Source: UBA11540 sp045536425
GTDB taxonomy: Bacteria; Bacillota; Clostridia; Oscillospirales; Ruminococcaceae
Assembly: GCA_045536425.1 (NCBI GenBank)
Contig: JAZSNN010000026.1
Location: 53,188-117,187, forward strand
DNA: 64,000 bases
Reading direction: 5' to 3'
The first letter of the stretch is position 1, and each line of letters starts with the position of its first letter. The notes under the pieces are model-generated. The model was not told the origin of the DNA. It searched no databases and saw nothing but the letters and a program-made list of their open reading frames with translations. Position numbers and translations under genes: made by a program. Shown here one piece after another: positions 46,570-55,036 of the stretch.

Positions 46570-47991
46570 TTATTCCTTTCCGTTCCAACAGTATGTGCAA
46601 AGCTTGTCGGGGTCAAGACCGATAGCCTTGATAGCACCCTCGAGTGTCTGGAATTCAAGAGAAGCGAATTTGAGCTTCTTGCAGATGGCCTTTCTCAAAG
46701 CCTTGCCTCTCTCGGTCGATGGGTCCATATATTCCTCGAGATATTTAAGTCCCTCTTCGCCCTCGAGCTTGACGATAGTGCTTCTTGTGATAAGCTCCAT
46801 ATCGTTTGTCGCTCTCGTGAAGTTTAGATATTTACAGCCGTACATAATCGGCGGACAAGCTGAACGCATATGTACAGACTTTGCTCCGTTTGCATAAAGA
46901 AACTCAACAGTTTCTCTCAGCTGTGTTCCGCGAACTATCGAGTCATCGACAAAGAGAAGGTCCTTCCCCTCAATGAGATCGTGAACGGGAATCATCTTCA
47001 TTTTTGCGATTTTCTTTCTGTCCTTCTGCTTAGAGGAGGTAAAGCTTCTCGGCCAGGTGGGAGTATATTTGATAAACGGACGAGCAAAAGGTGTTCCGTT
47101 TTCGTTAGCATAACCGATAGCGTGGGGTGTTCCCGAATCGGGCACACCGCCGACGTAGTCAAGATGAAACTCCTTGCCACTCGCCTTGTCGTTTTCCGCG
47201 AGTATCTTTCCGTTCATATATCGCATTACCTCAACGTTGATTCCCTCATACTCGGAGTTAGGATATCCGTAGTAGGTCCAAAGGAAAGCACAGATCTTCA
47301 TCTTCTTCTCGGGCTTTTTGAGTTGCTTTAATGAAGTCGCGGTGAATTCAACAATCTCACCGGGGCCGAGCTCCTTTTCATCCTCGTAGCCGAGCTTTTT
47401 ATAAGCAAACGACTCAAACGATGCACAGTAGCCCTCCTCGCCCTTTCCGATGTGAAGCGGAATTCTGCCGAGCTTGTCACGAGCGGCAATTATCGCGCCG
47501 TCGTCCTTTAGGATGAGGATTGAAGCAGTACCCTCAATCGCATCCTGTGCGAACTTGATGCCCTCGATAAGAGTTTCCTTCTGGCTGATGAGTGCCGCTA
47601 CCAGATCGGTAGAGTTGACTGCACCGCCCGTCATCGCACCGAAGTGACCGCCGTTTTGCAGGTACTTTTCAATCAACTCCTTGGAGTTGTTGATAAGACC
47701 GATGGTGGATATTGCAAATGTTCCCATATTTGAACGAATGATAAGCGGCTGCGGGTCGCTGTCGCTGATACAGCCGATAGCCGACCTTCCGCGCATCTCG
47801 TCGAATACATCCTCGAACTTAGTTCTGAAAGGTGAGTTTTCTATGTTGTGAATGTCTCTCTGCAAACCGATTTCATCATCAAAAGCGGCAATACCGCCGC
47901 GGCGTGTGCCGAGATGTGAGTGATAGTCTGTTCCGAAGAAAACGTCGGAAATCGCATCGGTTTTGCAGGCTGCTCCAAAAAATCCGCCCAT
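46570..47991 (-). CDS. purF: Amidophosphoribosyltransferase-like PurF lacking the Cys2 nucleophile
   Basis: 473 residues with the PurF order: N-terminal Ntn glutaminase-like domain (YHSHLGTRRGG, IGLINNSKELIE) and a C-terminal PRTase domain with the PRPP loop LLFVDDSIVRGTQLRE. Canonical PurF starts MCGI and the Cys is exposed as nucleophile; here the start is MGGFFGAACK with GGAGG upstream, so Cys2 is Gly. I recall related clostridial proteins with the same MGGFFG start. It may use free ammonia or another glutaminase. The gene sits between purE and purM, as expected for PurF. Confidence 0.85.
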   Translation of the reverse strand: MGGFFGAACKTDAISDVFFGTDYHSHLGTRRGGIAAFDDEIGLQRDIHNIENSPFRTKFEDVFDEMRGRSAIGCISDSDPQPLIIRSNMGTFAISTIGLINNSKELIEKYLQNGGHFGAMTGGAVNSTDLVAALISQKETLIEGIKFAQDAIEGTASILILKDDGAIIAARDKLGRIPLHIGKGEEGYCASFESFAYKKLGYEDEKELGPGEIVEFTATSLKQLKKPEKKMKICAFLWTYYGYPNSEYEGINVEVMRYMNGKILAENDKASGKEFHLDYVGGVPDSGTPHAIGYANENGTPFARPFIKYTPTWPRSFTSSKQKDRKKIAKMKMIPVHDLIEGKDLLFVDDSIVRGTQLRETVEFLYANGAKSVHMRSACPPIMYGCKYLNFTRATNDMELITRSTIVKLEGEEGLKYLEEYMDPSTERGKALRKAICKKLKFASLEFQTLEGAIKAIGLDPDKLCTYCWNGKE

Positions 47992-48003
47992 TACAGTCCT
48001 CCG

Positions 48004-48495
48004 TTAGTTAAATTGCTCCTCGATGGCGCGGTTCTTGTCTAAAACCTTCTTCGCATCGTCAACACGCTTTTGGTCGAGCTTTTTCGCAAGGTCAGCGTCC
48101 TCGATAGCGAGGAACTGAACACATAATAAAGCGGCATTAACAGCACCGTCAATCGCAACCGTAGCAACAGGGATACCGGAAGGCATCTGTACGGTGGAAA
48201 GCAGTGCGTCAATACCGCTGAGTTTACCAGAATTTATCGGAATACCAACGACGGGAAGGGTGGTGTTAGCCGCAATAGCACCTGCAAGGTGTGCTGCCAT
48301 ACCTGCCGCCGCAATAATCGCACCAAAACCGTTTGCGCGAGCAGAGGAGCTGAATTCCTTTGCCTCGACAGGTGTGCGGTGTGCAGAAAATACGTGCACC
48401 TCTACAGGTACACCGAATGACTTTAGGGTGTCAACTGCTTTTTGAACTATCGGCAGGTCGCTGTCACTGCCCATAATGATACCGATTTTCTTCAT
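48004..48495 (-). CDS. purE: N5-carboxyaminoimidazole ribonucleotide mutase
   Basis: 163 residues with IIMGSDSDLP, FSAHRTP and AAAGMAAHLAG. It is first in the purine operon, behind the ZTP riboswitch. The start at 48495 (MKKIGIIM) follows AGGGGGAAG. No purK is seen nearby, so the class (I or II) is uncertain. Confidence 0.95.
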   Translation of the reverse strand: MKKIGIIMGSDSDLPIVQKAVDTLKSFGVPVEVHVFSAHRTPVEAKEFSSSARANGFGAIIAAAGMAAHLAGAIAANTTLPVVGIPINSGKLSGIDALLSTVQMPSGIPVATVAIDGAVNAALLCVQFLAIEDADLAKKLDQKRVDDAKKVLDKNRAIEEQFN

Positions 48496-48529
48496 AAAAT
48501 CTTCCCCCTGACATATTAAAAAACAAAAA

Positions 48530-48640
48530 GGACACACTTATCCCGAATTTGATAAGAGTGCCCAGACGGTCGGCTTTTAAAGCGTTCTTTGATCCATGTG
48601 GTGCTCCACTTATCCGTCAGTCCCAAAGAACTAAAATGAC
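48530..48640 (-). promoter_or_regulatory. ZTP (pfl) riboswitch of the purine operon
   Basis: On the minus strand the leader has GGGACTGACGG, then GTGGAGCACCAC and finally GCCGACCGTCTGGGCA, the conserved pieces of the pfl/ZTP aptamer. The expression platform is ACTCTTATC...GGATAAGTGT followed by CCTTTTT, an intrinsic terminator. ZTP/ZMP signals lack of 10-formyl-THF; fhs and glyA in the operon fit this logic. Confidence 0.9.
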
Positions 48641-48646
48641 AAAGTA

Positions 48647-48675
48647 AGTATATCATTTTTAGGGAGCTTTGTCAA
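48647..48675 (-). promoter_or_regulatory. Promoter of the purine operon
   Basis: On the minus strand consensus TTGACA (48670-48675) and TATACT (48647-48652) with a 17-base spacer, just upstream of the ZTP aptamer. Confidence 0.9.
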
Positions 48676-48751
48676 CGAAATACGACCGAAACTTTGTAAA
48701 ATTTACAGCTACAGCACAAAACCGAGAAACCACACAGAAAAATTGTGTATT

Positions 48752-48938
48752 TTGCCTTTGTCTCGAAAAAAGTGGTATAATCTAAGTGAACAACAGAAGA
48801 AACGACGAAGCAACGACCGGGGGAGTCGTTGCTTCATCTACGCGTATGAAGAAAGAAATATATGATCAACAGTCTGCAACGGCTAGCGTCTAATAGAAGG
48901 GGCTTCACATAGACACCGAAACAGGCTGGGACCAACCT
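48752..48938 (+). ncRNA. Candidate structured non-coding RNA with own promoter
   Basis: TTGCCT (48752-48757) and TATAAT (48776-48781), spacer 18. The following about 155 nt hold an 11-bp hairpin (GAAGCAACGAC/GTCGTTGCTTC, 48807-48835) and GTCTA/TAGAC enclosing GAAG/CTTC (about 48888-48915), with conserved-looking single-stranded purine-rich stretches. No coding frame is convincing and no T-rich terminator precedes the convergent gene at 48939. It could be a known family such as raiA that I cannot confirm. The hairpin may also end the minus-strand operon. Confidence 0.45.
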
Positions 48939-49226
48939 TTACTCTTCACCCTCGGAGCAAACCGAAAGAAGAGTGCACATCTCCTTGTTGCTGGGGCGAA
49001 AATCGGGGTCGTGCGTTTCAAGCGCCACTATTCTTGTACAGTCACTGCAAAGCTGACCGCACCCTGCGATAAACCCTTTTCTCAGCTCAATAGGAGTAGA
49101 CTTGAGAATTTTTGTTCGTTTTCCGCATTGGATGCAGATTTCAAAATCCGCGGACCTGTCCGAATTATGTTCGTCAGAAATGAGCTTTTGCGTTTTCGGA
49201 TTTCTGCTAATAATTTTAAACTTCAC
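48939..49226 (-). CDS. Small zinc-ribbon-like protein at the end of the surface operon
   Basis: 95 residues, not recognised. It has ICIQCGKR and CGQLCSDC, a four-Cys pattern suggesting a zinc ribbon (about residues 34-67), and no signal peptide, so it is probably cytoplasmic. The GTG at 49226 follows GAGGAG at eight bases and overlaps the previous gene by 11 bases, which argues for coupled translation. It could be a regulator or assembly factor for the operon; nothing in the sequence decides. Confidence 0.65.
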   Translation of the reverse strand: MKFKIISRNPKTQKLISDEHNSDRSADFEICIQCGKRTKILKSTPIELRKGFIAGCGQLCSDCTRIVALETHDPDFRPSNKEMCTLLSVCSEGEE

Positions 49227-50286
49227 TTGAGGTCTCCTCACTGGTACTGTTCTCAAAATCTGCTTGAGAGCTTGGATTTTCGGACTCTTGCGAACTCGCG
49301 ACTTCACTCTCGGTAGAGCTTACAACGTTACTCTCAGTAGAGCTTGTGACATCGCTCTCGGTAGAGCTTGTGACTTCACTCTCGGCAGAGCTTACAACTT
49401 CGCTTTCAACAGAACTTGTAACTTCACTTTCGGTAGAGCTTGTGACATCGCTCTCAATAGAGCTCGTGTTGGAGAAATCAGCCTGCTCATCGGAGCTTAC
49501 GTCTTCGCTCTCTTCAGAGCTTGTGGCACTGCTAGCTTTTGGACTTTCATCGGACTTGTTTTCCTCAAGTTCGTTTTTGATTATGTTTTCTTTTTCTATG
49601 CTTGGAGGCAAAGATCCCCAAATACAAGAAATGCTGTATTTAACACCGTCTTCGATTTCAAAGGTGAAAACAAACTCTTTGCCGATCGTCAGCTGCTCGG
49701 TGTAAAACTGCTCGGTGAGAGCAGAAACATTGTCTGTGGCTTTTATGACAAGGTATCCGCCAAATTTTGTTGCAGTACCTCTAGGAGAAACAGTGATTTT
49801 ATATTTTCCCGCCTCAAAGTTCTGAAGCAGACAAGCGCCTTCGAGCTTGAAGGGCGTCGCAGAGATATAATTAGTACCGTCAATAACGGCAGGAGAATTA
49901 GAAACAGAAAGAGTTGAAACAGTCGCACTCATAAGAATTTTGGAATTGACCTGCTCGTTCAAGGATAGCTTTTCTTCACCCTCAAGAGCCTCGTCCGCAG
50001 GAGTTACTTCGGCATCATCAGCCTCGTCCGTATCATCGGTCAAAGAAGCGTTGTTTGTGTCCGTGGAAACTTTTTCTATCATCACTTCCGACCAGAAGGT
50101 AGCAGAGCTTATAGAGTTTCTGCCGGAATGTGAGCTGTCCTCAAACCACGCCCAGGTGAGCGACACTAAGCACAGGCAGCAAAGAGTGATGCCTGCAATA
50201 GATGATATGATAATTTTCATAAAACTTCTGTCTGTCAGCTTTTCGTGCTTAGGCAGATAAAAAAGTGAATGAAAAAACTGTTTCAA
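49216..50286 (-). CDS. SipW-dependent-type surface protein with Ser/Glu tandem-repeat tail
   Basis: 356 residues. A cytoplasmic N-terminal part (LKQFFHSLFYLPKHEKLTDRSF) leads to a signal segment IAGITLCCLCLVSLTWAWFEDS, the SipW-type pattern ending in WAWF(E/T)D. A beta-rich domain follows (about 90-235: TLSVSNSPAVIDGTNYISATPF), then a low-complexity tail of eight-residue repeats (SSTESEVT). The TTG at 50286 has AAGGAG seven bases upstream; the later ATG lacks one. Probably secreted or a fibre component; no sorting motif is seen. Confidence 0.75.
   Translation of the reverse strand: MKQFFHSLFYLPKHEKLTDRSFMKIIISSIAGITLCCLCLVSLTWAWFEDSSHSGRNSISSATFWSEVMIEKVSTDTNNASLTDDTDEADDAEVTPADEALEGEEKLSLNEQVNSKILMSATVSTLSVSNSPAVIDGTNYISATPFKLEGACLLQNFEAGKYKITVSPRGTATKFGGYLVIKATDNVSALTEQFYTEQLTIGKEFVFTFEIEDGVKYSISCIWGSLPPSIEKENIIKNELEENKSDESPKASSATSSEESEDVSSDEQADFSNTSSIESDVTSSTESEVTSSVESEVVSSAESEVTSSTESDVTSSTESNVVSSTESEVASSQESENPSSQADFENSTSEETSSEV
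49290..49484 (-). repeat. 24-bp tandem repeats within the Ser/Glu tail
   Basis: About eight imperfect copies of a 24-bp unit (for example CTTGTGACTTCACTCTCGGT on the plus strand) encode SS-x-ESxV-x. The length keeps the frame, so gain or loss of units would change tail length without frameshift. Confidence 0.8.
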
Positions 50287-50316
50287 ATCAATACTCCTTT
50301 TTAAAGTGTGTGTATA

Positions 50317-50413
50317 GGCGTTCAAAAGGCGCAAATCTCTTAACCGTTACTTATATTACCTGTGGCAACAGCAACTTTGTGCCCTTTGAACGCCCCACTC
50401 CCGAAGGAGTGGG
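50317..50413 (-). promoter_or_regulatory. Intergenic RNA element A
   Basis: Arms 50317-50335 and 50376-50394 are complementary (GGCGTTCAAAAGGCGCAAA against TTTGTGCCCTTTGAACGCC, two mismatched steps). They are followed in plus order by an 8-bp hairpin with a CGAA loop (50394-50413), which is UUCG on the transcribed strand. There is no T-run. Element B has the same layout and the same TTTGTGCCCTTTGA arm. Confidence 0.6.
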
Positions 50414-50442
50414 AAGTGTTAGCGCGGAGCTTAAAATATTAA

Positions 50443-51981
50443 TTAAACTTTCTGAGTGGTGGGAATTACTGTTGTATTGCCATTTTCAACTACGTTGAAA
50501 GAAGTGATAGAACCGCTGGTTACAATAGCCCAACCGCACTGTGTTGCAAAAGTGTTGCCTACGGTTTCGTAGGTAGCATTATTTACAACAACATTAACCT
50601 CATTTTTAGCCTGTCTCAAAGCGTAAACGAACTCGCTTCCGAAGAAACATTTTTCAAAAGTGATAGGAGTGTAGTAGTTGAGAAGCTGGTTATACGAGCC
50701 GTTGTTAAAATCACAATCGGTAAATTTTGCGGTACCGTTCCACAAGGTGATGGCAGTACCGTTAAAATCACAGTTGTTGACAACGGTATTTGCTGCACCG
50801 CCAATATGGAGAGCGTATACTCCTTCAAAACTGCAATTCTCGATCAAAAGAGTATCGGTGTCGGTTTCGGTATCAACATCCTTACCGTTTACATAAATGC
50901 TCTTCATACCGTTAATGAATGTACAGTTGCGAATTGTTGCGGAGTCGCTATTCCACAGAGTAACACCTGCGTTATTAGTGCCTCTCATATCGAATGTGCA
51001 GTTCTCAACAGTAAGATTCTCTGCCTGAGAATAAACCATCGCACCCTGTGCACTGTTTGTTGAATCAAACACAAGATTCTTCAAGGTAACGTTATCGGAG
51101 TTTATTTTGATAGCAGCGGTACCGTCGTCAAGATCTCCATTGGAAGGCATAGCTACAGCGACTTTGGTGCCGTTTTCCGAGCCAACAATGTTTATTGCTT
51201 TGTCAATGGTAGCGGGTAGTTCGAAGTCGCCTTCAGCAAGAAGAATCGTATCGCCATCCTGAGCGTTATCAAGGGCGTTCTTTAATTCCTCTGCATTAGT
51301 TACAGGATAAGTTGCATCCTTGTCATACACACCGTCGAAGCTGTCCTCTTCGCCAATAGCCTGAGTTGCAGCAACAGTAACAGCGATGCCTTCAATGGTA
51401 AGATCCTGATATTCATTACCTGCAGCGGTATCCATCTTACCTGTAAGAACAATGGGGCCCATCTTTTCGCCGGGGGCAAGGATATATTCGCTAACATCGT
51501 AAGCAGCTCCTGTGGAGTCGTATGCTTTTCCCGTAAGAAGATCTACGTCCATAGGTGCAGTAACGGTAAAGCCACCAATTGCGTAGGTCAATTCATAATC
51601 CTCTACAACAGCAGAGAAATCGATAACTTCAAGAAGCTTAGCGTCGCCGTCGATACCTGTAACTGCAAACTTGAATTTAAGTTTGAGGTTACCTTTGTTT
51701 TCAATGTAGAATTCTTCGGTTTCATATGTACAACCGGGTTCCCAAAGAATGTCAGCCTGAGCTCTGCCGTCTTTAGCTGCCCATTCAATGATTTCACCTT
51801 CGAGAGAATTTCCTTCTGCATCGACCAACGCGATATCGAGCTTACCGGAAGTAATAACGTTGCTACCGGAAACAGCAGTATCAGTAAACCAAGCAAATGT
51901 GGTGGAGAGAAGCATTGTGAAGCAAACGAGCATAGCGACTACGCTGCCAAGCAAAGCTCTCTTAGTGGTTTTGCTGTTCAT
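50443..51981 (-). CDS. TasA/camelysin-like SipW-dependent protein fused to beta-helix domain, copy 2
   Basis: 512 residues. The signal is MNSKTTKRALLGSVVAMLV...TTFAWFTDTAVSG, the SipW-dependent type. A TasA/camelysin-like beta-sandwich follows (about 38-205: LDIALVDAEGN, YETEEFYIENKGNLKLKFKFAVTG), then a pectate-lyase-like beta-helix (about 225-490: GDTILLAEGDFELPATID, LTVENCTFDMRGTNN, ENCSFEGVYALHIGGAANTVV). AGGAGG precedes the ATG. Its leader and signal are near-copies of the gene upstream. Probably a fibre or surface-coat subunit. Confidence 0.8.
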   Translation of the reverse strand: MNSKTTKRALLGSVVAMLVCFTMLLSTTFAWFTDTAVSGSNVITSGKLDIALVDAEGNSLEGEIIEWAAKDGRAQADILWEPGCTYETEEFYIENKGNLKLKFKFAVTGIDGDAKLLEVIDFSAVVEDYELTYAIGGFTVTAPMDVDLLTGKAYDSTGAAYDVSEYILAPGEKMGPIVLTGKMDTAAGNEYQDLTIEGIAVTVAATQAIGEEDSFDGVYDKDATYPVTNAEELKNALDNAQDGDTILLAEGDFELPATIDKAINIVGSENGTKVAVAMPSNGDLDDGTAAIKINSDNVTLKNLVFDSTNSAQGAMVYSQAENLTVENCTFDMRGTNNAGVTLWNSDSATIRNCTFINGMKSIYVNGKDVDTETDTDTLLIENCSFEGVYALHIGGAANTVVNNCDFNGTAITLWNGTAKFTDCDFNNGSYNQLLNYYTPITFEKCFFGSEFVYALRQAKNEVNVVVNNATYETVGNTFATQCGWAIVTSGSITSFNVVENGNTTVIPTTQKV

Positions 51982-52030
51982 AGTGTTTTCCTCCTATTTA
52001 AAATTTTAAAATGAAATATGCAAACCGTAA

Positions 52031-52112
52031 AAACGGTTGGATACCCTCGGAAATCAAAGAACACAAACCCCATTTGTGCCCTTTGATTACCGCCTATCCC
52101 CGAAGGGATAGG
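52031..52112 (-). promoter_or_regulatory. Intergenic RNA element B and leader hairpin
   Basis: AATCAAAG..CACAAA (52052-52067) pairs with TTTGTG..CTTTGATT (52073-52088) with a symmetric two-base internal loop. Next comes CCTATCCC-CGAA-GGGATAGG (52093-52112). A further small hairpin, AACCG/CGGTT (52023-52038), lies nearer the start codon; the same small hairpin precedes the 54253 gene. Confidence 0.6.
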
Positions 52113-52138
52113 ACGGAAATTTTGTTCGTAAGAACAAA

Positions 52139-54253
52139 TTAGAACTCTACAACGTCAGTGATAGCAACACCATCGATAGTGATGTTAGCACTGTCGCCAC
52201 GAGGACCTACAGAAGTGCCCTCGCCAAATGTGCAACCGGTAAACACTCCAGTGCTCCAAATGTTGGTGTGACCATAGTTGCCGTTGCTCAAGAATGTGCA
52301 GTTGTTGAATTCAACCTTCGCCAAGTCACTGGCAAACGCATTGAAACCAATGAATGTGCAGTTATTGAAGATGAAGGTAGCACCTTTGGACTGGTCAATG
52401 TGGAAACCATAAGTGCTGTCACCTGCAAATGTGCAGTTCTCGAATACAGAAGTACCGCCCTGAGCGTAGGAATAACGAACGCCGTTAGTAGAACCGGAGA
52501 AGGTTATGTTTTTGATGGTAGTGTCTTTACCGAAGTTGCTGCCGAAACCGGTGGAAGTATTCTCGCCACCGATAACAGTACCCTCAGTACCAATCAAAGT
52601 AACACCGGTCTTACCATTCAAAGTAGGAAGGGAATACTCGCTGTCAAGGAGGATAACCTCAGCGTTATCAGTGATAGCGTTCTTCAATTCATTGCTGTCG
52701 TTAGCAACAGCGATGATTGTACCGTTATTAACAGTGCAGTCGATCTCGGTGTTGTTGTTTACAACAGTCTTGTCGGGAGTAACGTTGTTGGAAACAAAGA
52801 TATCTGCTGTATTGTCAGCTGTAGTAACAGTTACGTTCTTTACAGTATTAAATTCGATAACAATTACAGCTGTGCCGGTATTAGCAGAGTTGGGCTGAGA
52901 AACGAGAGCAGAAGCGATAGAAGGTGCGCTTACAGTTACGTTTTCAACGGTGTTTCCGCTGATGACCTTGTTGTCGGAAGAAGGCTTACCGTCGTTAGCA
53001 AGATAGCCTATGAGACCGCCTGCTTCTTTTTCACCGCCTTCGGGGATGATAACGAAGCTGTCCTTAACGGTGGAGTTGATAACAGAACCGTTTCCGCCAC
53101 CAAAGATACCACCAACGTACTTGGTACCGATTACGGTAGCGTTCTCAACAGTTACGTTGCTGATAACGCCTTGAGGAGAAGAACCTGCAACAGTTCCGGC
53201 TCTCTTTGCACTGCGTACAAAAGCGTTGCTGATAGTGAAATCTTTGACATAAGTTGTACCTATATCGTTACAATTGATGGAGGCAAATAGACCGCCATTT
53301 TCAGCAGCTGTATCAACGTACAGGTTCTTGATAGTGTGGCCGTTACCGTCAAATGAAACGAAATTGCTCAAGGTGATAGGAGTCCAAGCCTTATTTGCAA
53401 GGTCGATGTCGGCATTCAGTTCGATGCTGTACTGCCACTTAGAACCGTAATTGGTATAGAAATTAGGATCGTTAACAAGGGTGTCGAGGTAAGCGAAAGC
53501 CTCGGCGTCGTTGATAGAGATCAGCTTGTTTGTTGTGTCGACTAGAAGAGTCTCAGGCATCTCAGCGGGGGTTGTACCATCCCAAGTAGAAAAAGCTGCG
53601 TTAGCGTCGTACTGATCGTCGAAGCTGTCCTTCTCGTATGTAAACTGAGTAGCAAGAACATTAAGACCGAGCTTGATCTGGGGCTCAGTGCCGTTGTGGT
53701 TAGCCTCGTTACCAACGGTTTCGGGCATGAAAACAACGAGAGCAACAGTGTCTGTATCGCCTGTCTTAACCAGGTTAGCAGCTTTAGTATAGCCTGTAGA
53801 GATGATCTTTGCGTCGGTAACTGCTACGCGAGCGGCGTCACGGTCAGCATAAGCAGTTTCGGTTTCAATTACGCCAAACTGGATGTAGTTGGAGAGCTTG
53901 AAGTTGTCGCCTGCAGCGTTGACTCCAGCAGTCTCGGAAATGACGTTGATACCAAACTGATACTTGAGAGCAAGAGAACCTGCGTTCTTTACCTGAAGGT
54001 AAACAACCTCGGTGTGACCGGGTTCCCACTTCTCGCTTGAGAAGACGTTGGTGTTTTCTTCTACTTTAGACCAGTTAGCAGCATCGGTACTCCAATAGAA
54101 CTCAACATCAAGGTTACCTGCTGTGATTACGTTGTTTGCGCTTACTGCAGTATCAGTAAACCAAGCAAACGTGGTGGATAGGAGCATTGTAAAGCAAACG
54201 AGCATAGCGACTACGCTGCTCAGCAAAGCTCTTTTTGTGTTTTTGCTGTTCAT
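52139..54253 (-). CDS. TasA/camelysin-like SipW-dependent protein fused to beta-helix domain, copy 1
   Basis: 704 residues with signal MNSKNTKRALLSSVVAMLV...TTFAWFTDTAVSA. The TasA-like sandwich (about 40-230) has NVITAGNLDVEFYWSTDAANW and HTEVVYLQVKNAGSLALKYQ. It is followed by a GLUG-type repeat region (about 285-420: NADIDLANKAWTPI, FDGNGHTIKNLYVDT, YVGGIFGGGNGSV, AGGLIGYL) and a beta-helix end (FENCTFAGDSTYGFHID, FNNCTFIGFNAF). Same ribosome site and leader as copy 2. Likely the main secreted subunit with an adhesin-like tip domain; that is inference. Confidence 0.8.
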   Translation of the reverse strand: MNSKNTKRALLSSVVAMLVCFTMLLSTTFAWFTDTAVSANNVITAGNLDVEFYWSTDAANWSKVEENTNVFSSEKWEPGHTEVVYLQVKNAGSLALKYQFGINVISETAGVNAAGDNFKLSNYIQFGVIETETAYADRDAARVAVTDAKIISTGYTKAANLVKTGDTDTVALVVFMPETVGNEANHNGTEPQIKLGLNVLATQFTYEKDSFDDQYDANAAFSTWDGTTPAEMPETLLVDTTNKLISINDAEAFAYLDTLVNDPNFYTNYGSKWQYSIELNADIDLANKAWTPITLSNFVSFDGNGHTIKNLYVDTAAENGGLFASINCNDIGTTYVKDFTISNAFVRSAKRAGTVAGSSPQGVISNVTVENATVIGTKYVGGIFGGGNGSVINSTVKDSFVIIPEGGEKEAGGLIGYLANDGKPSSDNKVISGNTVENVTVSAPSIASALVSQPNSANTGTAVIVIEFNTVKNVTVTTADNTADIFVSNNVTPDKTVVNNNTEIDCTVNNGTIIAVANDSNELKNAITDNAEVILLDSEYSLPTLNGKTGVTLIGTEGTVIGGENTSTGFGSNFGKDTTIKNITFSGSTNGVRYSYAQGGTSVFENCTFAGDSTYGFHIDQSKGATFIFNNCTFIGFNAFASDLAKVEFNNCTFLSNGNYGHTNIWSTGVFTGCTFGEGTSVGPRGDSANITIDGVAITDVVEF

Positions 54254-54310
54254 TGAGTTTTCCTCCTAAATAAATTTTTAAAATGATTATATGTAAACCG
54301 TCAAAGGCGG

Positions 54311-55024
54311 TTAAACATCTTCTGTTTCTGTAACGGCAGGCTCGATCACAAGCGGAGCATCCTTTTGTGCAAGTTGAGCCTTCAATTCTTGAAGCTCTTT
54401 CAGCATCTCTGCACTTCTTCTACGTTCTTCCTCGATTTCCTTTTTCTCAGCCTCGATTTCCTGCATCTGCTCCATTTTATATCTGCGGAAGAGCTGAATG
54501 CAGTTGAAGCCCTGCACAAGCACCAGAATGAGAAAAGGAAGGAAAATGCAGATAATATAACCGGGAGTTGTCTTCAAGAAATTGAAGAACGAGCCGATTT
54601 TGGGCAATCTGAACTGATATTTACCCAAAACGTATGCATATCCGACAGGGTATTTATCGTCGGTATCGGTGGTCGTTCCGTAGGTTGTGAAGGCAGGATC
54701 GCCGTTTTGGTCTGTGGTGAATTTTCTGATTTTATGTGTGACGGTTTCACCATAGTTATCGGGGTCTTGAGAACGAAAAGCGATAATATCGCCCTCTTTT
54801 AGTGTCGATGGGTCAACCTCTTTGACAAAAACGATGTCACCTGCATCGAAATCGGTCGCACTCATTGAGTCGGAAAGAACGATAAACGCCTTGTAGCCGA
54901 ACAGATTTCTGTCTGCGCGGTCAAAGGTCGAAACCGACACAAAGGTGAAGATCATCATAGATACCGCAACGGCAACAACGCCCCACACCGCAACGGTTTT
55001 TGCAATTTGCAATACTTTCTTCAT
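54311..55024 (-). CDS. sipW: SipW-type signal peptidase I
   Basis: 237 residues. An N-terminal membrane helix is followed by FIVLSDSMSATDFDAGDIVFVK with the catalytic Ser. EGDIIAFRSQDPDNYGETVTHKI supplies a His in place of the Lys of bacterial type, the ER-like Ser-His dyad of SipW. A second helix (about 155-178) and a charged coiled coil (EIEAEKKEIEEERRRSAEML) end the protein. It should cleave the AWF-D type signals of its neighbours. GAGGAG precedes the ATG. Confidence 0.9.
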   Translation of the reverse strand: MKKVLQIAKTVAVWGVVAVAVSMMIFTFVSVSTFDRADRNLFGYKAFIVLSDSMSATDFDAGDIVFVKEVDPSTLKEGDIIAFRSQDPDNYGETVTHKIRKFTTDQNGDPAFTTYGTTTDTDDKYPVGYAYVLGKYQFRLPKIGSFFNFLKTTPGYIICIFLPFLILVLVQGFNCIQLFRRYKMEQMQEIEAEKKEIEEERRRSAEMLKELQELKAQLAQKDAPLVIEPAVTETEDV

Positions 55025-55036
55025 AATTTAAGCTCC

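Noticed and set aside
49290..49484. Possible CRISPR array
   Set aside because: The 24-bp units are directly adjacent, without spacers, and lie in frame in a coding region.
50317..52112. c-di-GMP (GEMM) riboswitch reading of the intergenic elements
   Set aside because: A tempting idea for a fibre operon, but the conserved GEMM core sequences are absent.
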